Source: Enterococcus_C asini_A
GTDB lineage: Bacteria; Bacillota; Bacilli; Lactobacillales; Enterococcaceae
Length of the DNA stretch: 64,000 nucleotides
Assembly: GCF_031928785.1 (NCBI RefSeq)
Contig: NZ_JARQAL010000001.1
Reading direction: 5' to 3' (one strand)
Position numbers and translations under genes: made by a program. Shown here piece by piece: positions 7,667 to 17,400 of this stretch. Each line of letters begins with the position of its first letter. The stretch's first letter is position 1. The notes beneath the pieces are model-generated. The model saw only the letters and a list, made by a program, of their open reading frames with translations. It searched no databases and had not been told where the DNA came from.

Positions 7667-8473
7667 ATGAGTGTGAGTAAAATCGGTTTTTATGGTACAG
7701 GAAATATGGGGCAGGCCATGATGAAAGGCTTGGTAAAAGCAGGCATTTATCAGTCGGCAGAAATTGTTATCTATGACACCTATGAACCAATTAGAGAAAA
7801 GTTGGCGCAAGACTTTGGCGTCACGGCAGTGAAAACCCCTGAGCAATTAGTAGCAGAGTGTCAAGTGATCATCTTTGCAGTGAAACCTAATGTTTTACCT
7901 AGTGTCTTACAAGAATTAAAAGATCAGTTAACTACTGAACAAAGCCTGGTTTCTGTGGCAGCAGGAATTTCCATTTCTAAAATTGAAGAACTGTTGTCTC
8001 CAGCGCATAAAATTTTTAGAGTGATGCCCAATACTCCGGCATTAGTCGGGGAGGGAATGTCGGCGATTGCCCATAACCAGCAAGTTTCTGAATCAGAAAT
8101 TGCTACCGTATTGGCGGTGTTTAACAGCTTTGGAAAAGCAGAATTAGTTCCTGAAAAATTAATTGATGCTGTTGTGGGAGTTTCTGGCTCTTCACCAGCT
8201 TATGTCTATCTCTTTATTGAAGCTTTAGCTGACGGAGGGGTAATGGAAGGAATGAGTCGAGAGCTGGCCTATGAGTTTGCCGCTCAAACGGTTTTAGGGG
8301 CGGCTAAAATGGTGCTGGAAACAAAGGAACATCCCGGAGCGTTAAAGGATATGGTGACCTCTCCTGGGGGAACGACCATTGCAGCGGTGAAAGAATTGGA
8401 AGATCGTGGCTTTCGTAGTGCAGTGATAAATGCCGTGCAAGTAGCGGCTCAAAAAAATCGAGAGATGGCTTAA
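7667..8473 (+). CDS. proC: Pyrroline-5-carboxylate reductase
   Basis: A 268-residue protein with an N-terminal Rossmann fold (IGFYGTGNMGQAMM), the FRVMPNTPALVGEGM segment and the C-terminal signature PGGTTIAAVKELEDRGFRSAV. It reduces 1-pyrroline-5-carboxylate to L-proline with NAD(P)H, the last step of proline synthesis. The start at 7667 has GGAG eight bases upstream; an in-frame ATG at 7652 is possible and would add five residues. It stands alone and ends in a strong terminator. Confidence 0.95.
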   Translation: MSVSKIGFYGTGNMGQAMMKGLVKAGIYQSAEIVIYDTYEPIREKLAQDFGVTAVKTPEQLVAECQVIIFAVKPNVLPSVLQELKDQLTTEQSLVSVAAGISISKIEELLSPAHKIFRVMPNTPALVGEGMSAIAHNQQVSESEIATVLAVFNSFGKAELVPEKLIDAVVGVSGSSPAYVYLFIEALADGGVMEGMSRELAYEFAAQTVLGAAKMVLETKEHPGALKDMVTSPGGTTIAAVKELEDRGFRSAVINAVQVAAQKNREMA

Positions 8474-8495
8474 ATTCTCTCTTATTTCTATTTTT

Positions 8496-8540
8496 GCCAG
8501 GGACCTGACTTTTTTCAGAAGTCAGCTTCCTGGCTTTTTT
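8496..8540 (+). terminator. Terminator of proC
   Basis: GCCAGG ... CCTGGC outer stem with inner CTGACT/AGTCAG pairing, followed by TTTTTT. Confidence 0.88.
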
Positions 8541-8714
8541 AATAATTCTAAACTGGTAGAAGGGAGAACTTTTTATTCGCTAAGAGGGGTACTCTTAGTT
8601 TGGATTTTCCACTGGCATTTTTTACGGATTTTTCAATAGATATTGGATAAAAAAGCTTTTTGATTAAAGATTGTGAATAAAAGGATAAACTCATGGAAAA
8701 TATAGGCAATGTCG

Positions 8715-8743
8715 TTGCTTATCATTCTCAATTAGCGTAAAAT
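8715..8743 (+). promoter_or_regulatory. suf operon promoter overlapped by a Fur-like box
   Basis: TTGCTT (8715-8720), 17-base spacer, TAAAAT (8738-8743). A Fur-like 7-1-7 word lies over the spacer at 8716-8730: read on the minus strand it is TGAGAATGATAAGCA, 11 of 14 matches to TGATAAT-N-ATTATCA. The placement would let an iron-sensing repressor block the promoter. The consensus is established; the regulation is inference. Confidence 0.55.
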
Positions 8744-8776
8744 GAGTGAGAATTGAAAAGATTTGGAGGGAAAAGC

Positions 8777-9547
8777 ATGTCCACATTAGAAATCAAGAAT
8801 TTACACGTATCCATTGAAGACAAAGAAATCCTAAAAGGGGTGAATTTAACCCTGAATACCGGTGAAATTCATGCCATTATGGGGCCGAATGGTACGGGGA
8901 AATCCACATTATCTGCGGCGATTATGGGCAATCCTAACTATGAAGTAACACAAGGTGAAATCCTGTTAGACGGGGAAAATGTATTGGAAATGGAAGTTGA
9001 CGAGCGAGCACGTAAAGGTCTCTTTTTAGCGATGCAATATCCTTCTGAAATTCCTGGGGTAACCAATGCAGAATTTATGCGGGCGGCCATTAATGCCAAA
9101 CGTCCCGAAGAAGACAAGATGAATGTTATGCAGTTTTTAAAGAAATTAGATAAAAAAATGGCCTTACTAAACATGCCTGAAGAAATGGCGGAACGTTACT
9201 TAAATGAAGGCTTTTCTGGCGGGGAGAAAAAACGCAACGAAATCTTGCAACTCCTAATGTTGGAACCAAGCTTTGCCATTTTAGATGAAATTGACTCCGG
9301 TCTTGATATCGACGCTTTAAAAGTCGTAGCAAAAGGGGTTAATGAAATGCGTGGAGACAACTTTGGCTCATTGATTATCACTCACTACCAACGTTTGTTA
9401 AACTACATCACGCCAGATGTGGTGCACATTATGATGGACGGTCGCGTCGTGATGACTGGGGATAAAGACTTGGCAAAACGTCTCGAAGCGGAAGGCTACG
9501 CGGGTATCAGTGAAGAACTAGGTATTGAATACAAAGAGGAAGTCTAA
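8777..9547 (+). CDS. sufC: Fe-S cluster assembly ATPase SufC
   Basis: A 256-residue ABC-type ATPase without membrane segments: Walker A GPNGTGKST, signature FSGGEKKRNE, Walker B FAILDEIDSGLD. SufC powers the SufBCD scaffold on which Fe-S clusters are built. Homology and GGAGGG six bases upstream place the start at 8777 rather than at the upstream in-frame ATG. It is the first gene of sufCDSUB and follows the Fur-like promoter. Confidence 0.97.
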   Translation: MSTLEIKNLHVSIEDKEILKGVNLTLNTGEIHAIMGPNGTGKSTLSAAIMGNPNYEVTQGEILLDGENVLEMEVDERARKGLFLAMQYPSEIPGVTNAEFMRAAINAKRPEEDKMNVMQFLKKLDKKMALLNMPEEMAERYLNEGFSGGEKKRNEILQLLMLEPSFAILDEIDSGLDIDALKVVAKGVNEMRGDNFGSLIITHYQRLLNYITPDVVHIMMDGRVVMTGDKDLAKRLEAEGYAGISEELGIEYKEEV

Positions 9548-9561
9548 GGAGGCCTGAGATA

Positions 9562-10848
9562 ATGACACAATTAAAAGATTATCAAAAGGCTGTGGAATTA
9601 TTTTCTGCCACCCAAGAAGAACCACAATGGCTCTTAAACCGACGAAAAGCAGCATTGGCTCAAGTGGATGAATTGAAATTGCCTCATATCGATCAAGTGC
9701 GCTACCGCAACTGGCCACTTTTTGACGTCAATGAGGATACGATGGAAGCTTCTGAATTACCAGATTCCATCGGTGTCATGGCCTTTGATGCAATGAATGA
9801 TCATCCATTGTTGGTACAAGCGGGTGGCATAACCGTGGCCGAACAACTGCCTCAAGCGTTGATTGAAGCAGGGGTGATTTTCACTGATTTGTTTACCGCC
9901 GCAAAAGAGCACAGCGACTTAGTAGAAGCTTATTTTATGAATCAAGCAGTGAAATTTGATGAAGATAAGTTGACGGCGGCGCACGTAGCGTTTTTAAACA
10001 GCGGGGCTTTTCTTTATATTCCTAAAAATGTGGTATTGGAAGAACCAGTAGAAGCTGTCTTCCAACAAATAGGCGACAGCCATTTCTTCCATCATGTTTT
10101 GATTGTGGCGGAAGAAAACAGCCAGTTTAATTATTTGGAACGTTTTATTAGCCCAGAAGGCCAAAGCAGCAAACGCCCGGCAAATATTGTGGTGGAAGTG
10201 ATTGCTAAAGCTGGTGCTCAGATTAAATATTCGGCAGTGGATCGTTTAGGTAAAAACTTGACCACTTATTTAAATCGCCGGGGGCATATCGCAAAAGACG
10301 CCACCATTGATTGGGCCATTGGGGTCATGAACGATGGGGATATCGTAGCAGATTTTGATACGGACTTAATTGGCGACGGCGCCCATTCTGAATGTAAAGT
10401 CGTAGCGATTTCTTCCGGCACTCAAATGCAAGCCATTGATACTCGAGTGACGAATATTGGCAAACACTCAATCGGGCACATCTTGCAACACGGGGTAATT
10501 CGCGATCATGCGGCTCTTGTCTTTAACGGCATTGGGCATATCCTCAAAGGAGCCAAGGGTGCTGACGCCCAACAAGAAAGTCGGGTGTTGATGCTTTCCG
10601 ATGGTGCCAGAGGAGATGCTAACCCAATTTTGTTGATTGATGAAAATGAAGTAACCGCTGGACACGCCGCTTCTGTGGGCCGGGTAGATCCGGATGAAAT
10701 GTACTACTTAATGAGCCGTGGTTTACACAAAGAAGAAGCTGAACGCTTGGTTATCCGTGGTTTCTTAGGCTCGGTAATCACTGCCATTCCTATGAAAGAA
10801 GCCCAAAATGAGTTTATTGACGTCATTGAAGGGAAGTTGAACGCATGA
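9562..10848 (+). CDS. sufD: Fe-S cluster assembly protein SufD
   Basis: A 428-residue SufD protein. The beta-helix core covers about residues 130-370 and the C-terminal segment MSRGLHKEEAERLVIRGFL is conserved with SufB. SufD forms the SufBC2D scaffold and aids iron entry. AAGGAGG lies just after the sufC stop. Its last four bases overlap the sufS start (ATGA type), which indicates coupled translation. Confidence 0.95.
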   Translation: MTQLKDYQKAVELFSATQEEPQWLLNRRKAALAQVDELKLPHIDQVRYRNWPLFDVNEDTMEASELPDSIGVMAFDAMNDHPLLVQAGGITVAEQLPQALIEAGVIFTDLFTAAKEHSDLVEAYFMNQAVKFDEDKLTAAHVAFLNSGAFLYIPKNVVLEEPVEAVFQQIGDSHFFHHVLIVAEENSQFNYLERFISPEGQSSKRPANIVVEVIAKAGAQIKYSAVDRLGKNLTTYLNRRGHIAKDATIDWAIGVMNDGDIVADFDTDLIGDGAHSECKVVAISSGTQMQAIDTRVTNIGKHSIGHILQHGVIRDHAALVFNGIGHILKGAKGADAQQESRVLMLSDGARGDANPILLIDENEVTAGHAASVGRVDPDEMYYLMSRGLHKEEAERLVIRGFLGSVITAIPMKEAQNEFIDVIEGKLNA

Positions 10849-12080
10849 TTGATGCCAAAAAAATTCGTAAAGACTTTCCCATCTTGGATCAAATCGTGAA
10901 CGATGAACCGTTAGTTTATTTGGACAATGCGGCTACGACTCAAAAGCCTCAAGCCGTTTTAGATACTTTAACTCACTATTATCATCATGACAATGCCAAT
11001 GTCCATCGCGGCGTGCATACTTTAGCTGAGCGGGCCACAGCAAATTATGAAGATGCCCGAGAAAAAGTACGTCAGTTCATTAATGCCAAAGAAACGGCAG
11101 AAGTACTTTTTACTAGGGGAACTACCACCAGCTTAAATTGGGTGGCTCAAAGTTTTGGTGATGCCTTTATCAATGAAGGGGATGAAATCGTGATTTCCTA
11201 CATGGAACATCATGCCAACATCATCCCTTGGCAACAATTGGCGATGCGTAAAAAAGCGAAATTGATTTACATCGACATTACGCCAGAAGGTCATTTGGAT
11301 CTGGAAGATGCCAAAGCAAAAATTAATGCCAAAACGAAAATCGTCTCCATTGCTCACGTTTCCAATGTGTTAGGTGGAATTAATCCCATTGAAGAATTAA
11401 TCAGTTTGGCTCATTCGGTAGGAGCCGTTATGGTAGTGGACGGAGCTCAAGCGGTTCCCCATATGCCGGTGGATGTGCAAGCCTTGGATTGTGATTTTTA
11501 TGCGTTTAGTGGTCATAAGATGTGCGGGCCGACTGGTATCGGTGTTTTGTATGGCAAACGCAAATGGCTGGAACAAATGGAACCGGTGGAATTTGGCGGG
11601 GAGATGATTGATTTTGTCAATCTCTACGACAGTACGTGGAAAGAATTGCCTTGGAGATTTGAAGCCGGCACACCCAATATCGCCGGCGCTATTGGACTAG
11701 GTGCTGCCATTGATTACTTGTCAGCTGTTGGCATGGAAAAAATTCATCAATATGAACAAGAACTGGTAAATTATGTCTTACCTAAATTGACAGCAATTGA
11801 AGGTTTGACTGTGTATGGTCCCCAAAATCCAGCAGAGCACACCGGAGTAGTAGCGTTTAATCTTGCCGGGATTCATCCTCATGACGTGGCGACAGCTTTA
11901 GATATGGAAGGCGTCGCAGTACGAGCAGGCCATCACTGCGCTCAACCTTTATTACAATATTTACAAGTTCCGGCAACCGCCCGAGCTAGCTTTTATTTTT
12001 ACAATACAAAAGAGGATGCTGATCGATTGGTAGCGGCAATCCTCGCGACAAAGGAGTTTTTCCAATATGGCTCTCTCTAA
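10845..12080 (+). CDS. sufS: Cysteine desulfurase SufS
   Basis: A 411-residue class V PLP enzyme. VYLDNAATTQKP lies near the N-terminus, the PLP lysine sits in AFSGHKMCGPTGIGVLYG, and the active-site cysteine is in RAGHHCAQPLLQ. It takes sulfur from L-cysteine, leaving alanine and a persulfide that passes to SufU. It overlaps sufD by four bases and sufU by 14 bases. Confidence 0.96.
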   Translation: MIDAKKIRKDFPILDQIVNDEPLVYLDNAATTQKPQAVLDTLTHYYHHDNANVHRGVHTLAERATANYEDAREKVRQFINAKETAEVLFTRGTTTSLNWVAQSFGDAFINEGDEIVISYMEHHANIIPWQQLAMRKKAKLIYIDITPEGHLDLEDAKAKINAKTKIVSIAHVSNVLGGINPIEELISLAHSVGAVMVVDGAQAVPHMPVDVQALDCDFYAFSGHKMCGPTGIGVLYGKRKWLEQMEPVEFGGEMIDFVNLYDSTWKELPWRFEAGTPNIAGAIGLGAAIDYLSAVGMEKIHQYEQELVNYVLPKLTAIEGLTVYGPQNPAEHTGVVAFNLAGIHPHDVATALDMEGVAVRAGHHCAQPLLQYLQVPATARASFYFYNTKEDADRLVAAILATKEFFQYGSL

Positions 12081-12543
12081 ATTAGACAATTTATATCGCC
12101 AAGTAATTTTGGACCACTCCAGCCGGCCCCATCATCATGGGACACTGGGCAAGTCCACTTTAACGGTTGAAATGAACAACCCGACTTGTGGAGATGTGAT
12201 TCATTTGGAATTGGAAGTAAAAGACGGCATTATTGAAGATATCGCCTTTGATGGTAGTGGCTGTTCTATTTCTACAGCTAGTGCTTCCATGATGACCGAT
12301 GCAGTCTTGGGCAAATCAGTGGATGAAATTGAAGATTTAACATTGTTGTTTTCTGATTTAGTCCAAGGAAAAGAAGTCCCTGAGGCTGAGCGTTTAGGGG
12401 AAGCAGAAGTTTTAGCCGGAGTAGCGAAATTCCCTGCTCGTATTAAATGTGCCACTTTGGCTTGGAAAGCATTGAACAAAGCGGTCAATAATGCAGAGAA
12501 CGTAGCCGAAAGCGGAAATATCCAAAAACACGACGAGGAGTGA
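12067..12543 (+). CDS. sufU: SufU-type sulfur acceptor / Fe-S scaffold protein
   Basis: A 158-residue protein with the cysteine motifs NPTCGD, DGSGCSIS and IKCATLAW expected of SufU. SufU is the zinc-dependent sulfur acceptor for SufS in Gram-positive bacteria, related to IscU. A 14-base overlap with sufS and contact with sufB keep it inside the operon. The tail after residue about 140 is less conserved. Confidence 0.94.
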   Translation: MALSKLDNLYRQVILDHSSRPHHHGTLGKSTLTVEMNNPTCGDVIHLELEVKDGIIEDIAFDGSGCSISTASASMMTDAVLGKSVDEIEDLTLLFSDLVQGKEVPEAERLGEAEVLAGVAKFPARIKCATLAWKALNKAVNNAENVAESGNIQKHDEE

Positions 12544-12548
12544 TGAAA

Positions 12549-13940
12549 ATGACTGTACCTGAAACAGAAGAATACAAATACGGATTTCATGATGACGTCA
12601 AACCCGTCTATACAACTGGGGATGGCCTTTCCGAAGAGGTTATCCGCAAGATTTCCGCAGCTAAAAATGAACCAGAATGGATGCTTGATTTTCGTTTGGA
12701 ATCCTTGAAAATCTTCAACGAATTGGAAATGCCTCCTTATGGTCCCGATTTATCGGAACTAGATTTTGATAAGATTAATTACTTTATCCGCTCTAGCGAT
12801 AAAAAAGCGCGTAGCTGGGATGAAGTCCCTGAAGAAATCAAAAATACTTTCGAGCGCTTAGGAATTCCAGAAGCCGAACGGGCCTATCTTGCCGGTGCTT
12901 CGGCCCAATATGAATCGGAAGTAGTTTACCACAACATGAAAGAAGAATTTGAAGAACTGGGGATTATCTTCACCGATACAGATACCGCGCTACAAGAATA
13001 TCCCGAACTCTTTAAAGAATATTTCGGGACATTAGTACCGCCTCGTGACAACAAACTTGCTGCTCTAAATTCAGCGGCGTGGTCTGGTGGAACCTTTATT
13101 TATGTACCAAAAGGCGTTCGTACGGAAATTCCCATCCAATCCTACTTCCGAATCAATTCTGAAAACACCGGACAGTTTGAACGGACGTTAATTATTGTGG
13201 ACGAAGGGGCCAGCATTAACTACGTGGAAGGCTGTACCGCACCCACTTATTCTAGCGACTCCTTACACGCGGCAGTCGTAGAAGTCTTCGTTAAAAAAGA
13301 TGGCTATATGCGCTATACTACCATCCAGAACTGGTCAAATAACGTCTACTCCTTAGAAACCAAACGGGGAGTAGCCTATGAAAATGCCACTATGGAATGG
13401 GTAGATGGCAACCTAGGTTCCAAAGCGACGATGAAATATCCAAGTGTCTACATGAACGGCAAAGGGGCTCGCGGTACCATGCTTTCCATTGCGGTTGCTG
13501 GTAAGGGAATCGTCTTAGATAACGGTGCCCGCATGATTCACAATGCGGAAAATACTTCTTCTACCATCATTTCTAAATCAATTTCTAAAGACGGTGGCGA
13601 AGTGGATTACCGAGGCGAAGTACGCTTTGCGGAAAACTCCGCCGGTTCAAAATCCCATATCGAATGCGACACCATCATCATGGATGACCTGTCCAAATCC
13701 GATACGATACCTTATAACAAGATTCTAAACCACGATGTTACTTTGGAACACGAGGCTAAAGTCTCCAAGATTTCTGAAGAACAACTTTTCTACCTCATGA
13801 GTCGCGGTCTTTCTGAACAAGAAGCTACCGAAATGATCGTCATGGGCTTTGTAGAACCATTTACGAAAGAATTGCCGATGGAATACGCGGTGGAAATGAA
13901 CCGCTTGATTAGTATGGAGATGGAAGGGTCTGTGGGGTAA
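12549..13940 (+). CDS. sufB: Fe-S cluster assembly protein SufB
   Basis: A 463-residue scaffold subunit (MTVPETEEYKYGFHDDV) with PKGVRTEIPIQSYFRIN, EGCTAPTYSSDSLHAAVVE and the C-terminal MSRGLSEQEATEMIVMGF. Together with SufC and SufD it assembles [4Fe-4S] and [2Fe-2S] clusters. Starts at 12540 (GTG) and 12543 (ATG) are also in frame; 12549 is preferred because GAGGAG lies eight bases before it. It is the last gene of the suf operon. Confidence 0.96.
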   Translation: MTVPETEEYKYGFHDDVKPVYTTGDGLSEEVIRKISAAKNEPEWMLDFRLESLKIFNELEMPPYGPDLSELDFDKINYFIRSSDKKARSWDEVPEEIKNTFERLGIPEAERAYLAGASAQYESEVVYHNMKEEFEELGIIFTDTDTALQEYPELFKEYFGTLVPPRDNKLAALNSAAWSGGTFIYVPKGVRTEIPIQSYFRINSENTGQFERTLIIVDEGASINYVEGCTAPTYSSDSLHAAVVEVFVKKDGYMRYTTIQNWSNNVYSLETKRGVAYENATMEWVDGNLGSKATMKYPSVYMNGKGARGTMLSIAVAGKGIVLDNGARMIHNAENTSSTIISKSISKDGGEVDYRGEVRFAENSAGSKSHIECDTIIMDDLSKSDTIPYNKILNHDVTLEHEAKVSKISEEQLFYLMSRGLSEQEATEMIVMGFVEPFTKELPMEYAVEMNRLISMEMEGSVG

Positions 13941-13952
13941 TACCAATAAGAG

Positions 13953-13991
13953 GGCTAGGAAAGGCTATGTGAAGCCAATCCTAGCTTTTTT
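13953..13991 (+). terminator. Terminator of the suf operon
   Basis: GCTAGGA (13954-13960) pairs with TCCTAGC (13979-13985), with an inner GGCT/AGCC pairing, followed by TTTTTT. Confidence 0.85.
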
Positions 13992-14263
13992 GTTTGGGGT
14001 GGAATGGGAAATCCTATCTAAAAACCTATCTATTCTTTTGAAAATTTAGTAGCAATGTGATCTTATTATCAGTATCACTTTAAATTCACGAGCTACAGAA
14101 ATTTCATATCAATAAAAAATTTGAATCCTTTTTTCTGTCATTGTTTACTTGTTGCTGATTTACGTTGAATGTTTTTGTTAGAGAAAAATATTGAAATATT
14201 AGCAATATAACTAATTTATGATAAAATAACTATAAAGCGCTTACTTAATAAAATGAAATCAAC
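13992..14263. other. AT-rich non-coding spacer between suf and the CRISPR-Cas locus
   Basis: About 270 bases, clearly richer in A and T than the suf genes. No open frame or repeat was seen. It marks the left border of the probably acquired CRISPR-Cas block; no insertion-sequence ends or target duplication were recognised. Confidence 0.5.
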
Positions 14264-14353
14264 AAAAAAAGCGCCGAGAACAGCGCCACTCAGAAGAGTT
14301 GATTACGGTCAAGCCTTATTTTAACTTGCTGTGTTGTTCTGAATACTTCCAAC
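14264..14353 (-). ncRNA. tracrRNA of the type II-A system
   Basis: Read on the minus strand, this stretch holds an anti-repeat (about 14312-14353) that matches the CRISPR repeat except for the bulge and a few end positions. It then has AAGTTAAAATAAGGCTTGAC, a nexus and ATCAACTCTTCTGAGTGGC stem, and a final hairpin GGCGCTGTTCTCGGCGC ending in TTTTTTT at 14270-14264. The layout copies the Streptococcus pyogenes tracrRNA. It pairs with crRNA repeats, recruits RNase III and is bound by Cas9. It is encoded just upstream of cas9 on the opposite strand. Confidence 0.93.
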
Positions 14354-14359
14354 AATTAA

Positions 14360-14387
14360 ATTTTAACATATTTATTCACAATTGCAA
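14360..14387 (-). promoter_or_regulatory. tracrRNA promoter in the tracrRNA-cas9 gap
   Basis: On the minus strand, TTGCAA (14387-14382), 16-base spacer with TG, TAAAAT (14365-14360). Initiation would fall near 14353. TTGCAA is its own complement, so the same hexamer might also serve a cas9 promoter on the + strand, but a matching -10 there is poor. Confidence 0.7.
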
Positions 14388-14435
14388 CAATAATGCTGAT
14401 TACAATAAAATTCGAAATATAGAGGGGGAGTTTAT

Positions 14436-17400
14436 ATGAAGTATACGATTGGATTGGATATTGGTACAAATAGTGTCGGTTGGGCAGTCATCAGGGATCG
14501 CCAACAACTGGTACGTAGAAAAATGAACGTCGATATAGAGGGAAACATAAAGAAGGTAAAAAAGAATTTTTGGGGAGTTCGATTGTTTGAGGAAGGGCAA
14601 ACGGCAGAAAATACTCGTTTAAAACGGACTACCCGAAGAAGACTTCAACGAAGAAAAAATCGAATTTCTTACTTGCAAGAAATATTTGCTCCAGAAATGA
14701 ATAGAGTAGATGAAAATTTTTTTGTGCGTTTGCGAGATAGTTTCCTGACATCAGAAGATAAAAATACTTCTAGACATCCGATTTTCGGAACTCTTGAGGA
14801 AGAGGCTGAGTTTCATCTTAAATATCCAACAATATATCACCTTAGAAAAGATCTAGCTGATTCAACTGAGAAAAAAGATTTACGACTAGTCTACCTTTCT
14901 ATGGCTCATATTATTAAATTTCGTGGTCATTTTCTCATTGAAGGCAAATTAGACTCGAAAAATATCTCAATTGACGAGGCATTTTTTAGATTGATAGATA
15001 GTTATAATGCAAATTTTGCCAGTCAAGGGGATGGAAGTTATATAAACTTGTTGAAGAAGCCCGACACAGTAGAATCAATTTTAAAGGCCAAATATTCCCC
15101 TAGTAAAAAAGTAGAAGAAATTTTAAAACTTTTTCCAGATGAAAAGAAAAATGGTTCCTTTGCAGTATTTTTGAAATTAATGGTGGGGAATCTAGCCGAT
15201 TTTAAAAAAGTCTTTGATTTAGATACTGAGATGAAGTTACAAATTCCTAAAGAGGAGTTTGAAGAAGAACTAGAAACTTTATTAGGGCTTGTGGGCGATG
15301 AGTATGCAGATACTTTCCAATATGCAACTGAAACATATAATGCGATGAAATTGTCCACTATTTTACGAGATAGCGATCCTGCAACTAATGGAAAGTTATC
15401 TGATAGCATGGTTAAACGTTACCAGCAACACAAAATAGATTTAGCAAATCTAAAAAAAATATTTCGAGCTCAGCTTCCAGATAAATATGATAGTTATTTC
15501 AAAGATGCCAAAAAGAATGGATATGCAGGCTATATTGATGGTGAAACGAAACAAATAGATTTTTATAAAGAAACAAAGAAATTATTGAATGGTGTTGAAG
15601 GATCAGAACCATTTATTGAAAAAATTGATCAAGAAGATTTTTTACGAAAACAACGTACATTTGACAACGGAGTAATTCCCCATCAAATACATCAAGAGGA
15701 GTTAGAGGCAATTTTACAAGCTCAGGGACAATTCTATCCTTTTTTACGGGATAATGCAGAAAAAATTCTATCTATTTTTTCATTTCGAATTCCTTATTAT
15801 GTAGGCCCTTTAACTACGAATAAGGTAGAAAGTCGCTTTGCGTGGATGACAAAAAAAGGAGATGAAGAAATTCGTCCTTGGAATTTTGAAAAATTAGTGG
15901 ATAAAGAACAATCTGCAATTGACTTTATTGAGAGAATGACTAATTTCGACACATATTTACCTGATGAAAAAGTATTGCCTAAGCATAGTATGCTTTATGA
16001 ACTATATGCTGTATTAAATGAGTTAACAAAAGTAAGCTACACTGATGACCAAGGTAAATCTCAACGGTTCTGTAAAGTTGAAAAGCAAAAAATCATTAAT
16101 GAATTGTTCAAGAAAAATCGAAAAGTCAGTAGAAAGAAATTAGAAGAATTTCTCCATAATGAATATAATATAGAAAATCCAAGTGTTAGTGGGATTGAGG
16201 ATAATTTCTTAGCTAAACTTGCTACGTATCATGATTTTATTAAAGTAGGGATATCTCCTGAATTATTAGATAGCGAAGACTCTCAAGATATGTTTGAAGA
16301 GATTATAAAAATCTTAACTGTTTTTGAAGACAAAAAGATGATTAGGAGACAGTTGAAACCTTATTCATTTGAAATTGGAGATTCTGCGGTTAAGAAATTA
16401 GAAAGACGTCATTATACTGGATGGGGTAGATTATCAAAAGAATTACTAACAGGGATTCGCGATAAAGATACTTCCAAAACTATTTTAGACTATCTTTGGG
16501 ATGATGATGATACTCCTAAAAATCGAAATCGTAACTTTATGCAATTAATTAATGATAATGATCTATCTTTTAAAAGAATTATTGAAGACCGACAAACTGA
16601 AATGGATAGTGACAATTTGAAAGATCTTGTGCACGGTTTAGCAGGTAGTCCGGCAATAAAAAAAGGAATACTTCAAAGTATTATGATTGTGGATGAAATA
16701 GTTAAAATCATGGGTAACCGACCTGAAAAGATTGTTGTAGAAATGGCTCGTGAAAATCAAAAATCACGTAAAGTTAAAACGAGATTGAAATTGTTAGAAG
16801 AAAAATTGAATGAGTTCAAAAGTAATTTACTTAGTGAGGAACCTACTGATAATGGTAAGTTAAAACGTGATGCCTTATTCTTGTACTATCTTCAAAATGG
16901 AAAAGACATGTACACAGGCAATGAATTGGATATTAATAACCTTTCAAATTATGATATTGATCATATTATCCCTCAAGCATTTATCGATGACGATTCGCTT
17001 GATAATCGTGTATTAGTAAGTTCTTCAAGTAATCGTGGAAAGAGTGATAATGTTCCAAGTATAGAAACTGTAAACAGGATGGAATTTTATTGGGAGCGTT
17101 TGTTAAAAGCCGAACTTATTAGTAAACGTAAATTTGATAATCTTACCAAAGCAAAACGAGGTGGATTGACTGATGAGGATAAGGCTGGATTTATCGCAAG
17201 GCAGCTGGTGGAAACACGGCAAATTACAAAGAATGTTGCGCGTATCCTCCATGAACGATACAATCATCCGCAAATAACTGAGAACGAAAAAGTGGATATT
17301 GTGACTTTAAAATCTTCAATTGTCAGTCAATTTAGAAAGCAATTTGGAATTTATAAAGTTCGTGAAGTAAATGATTATCATCACGCTCACGATGCATATT

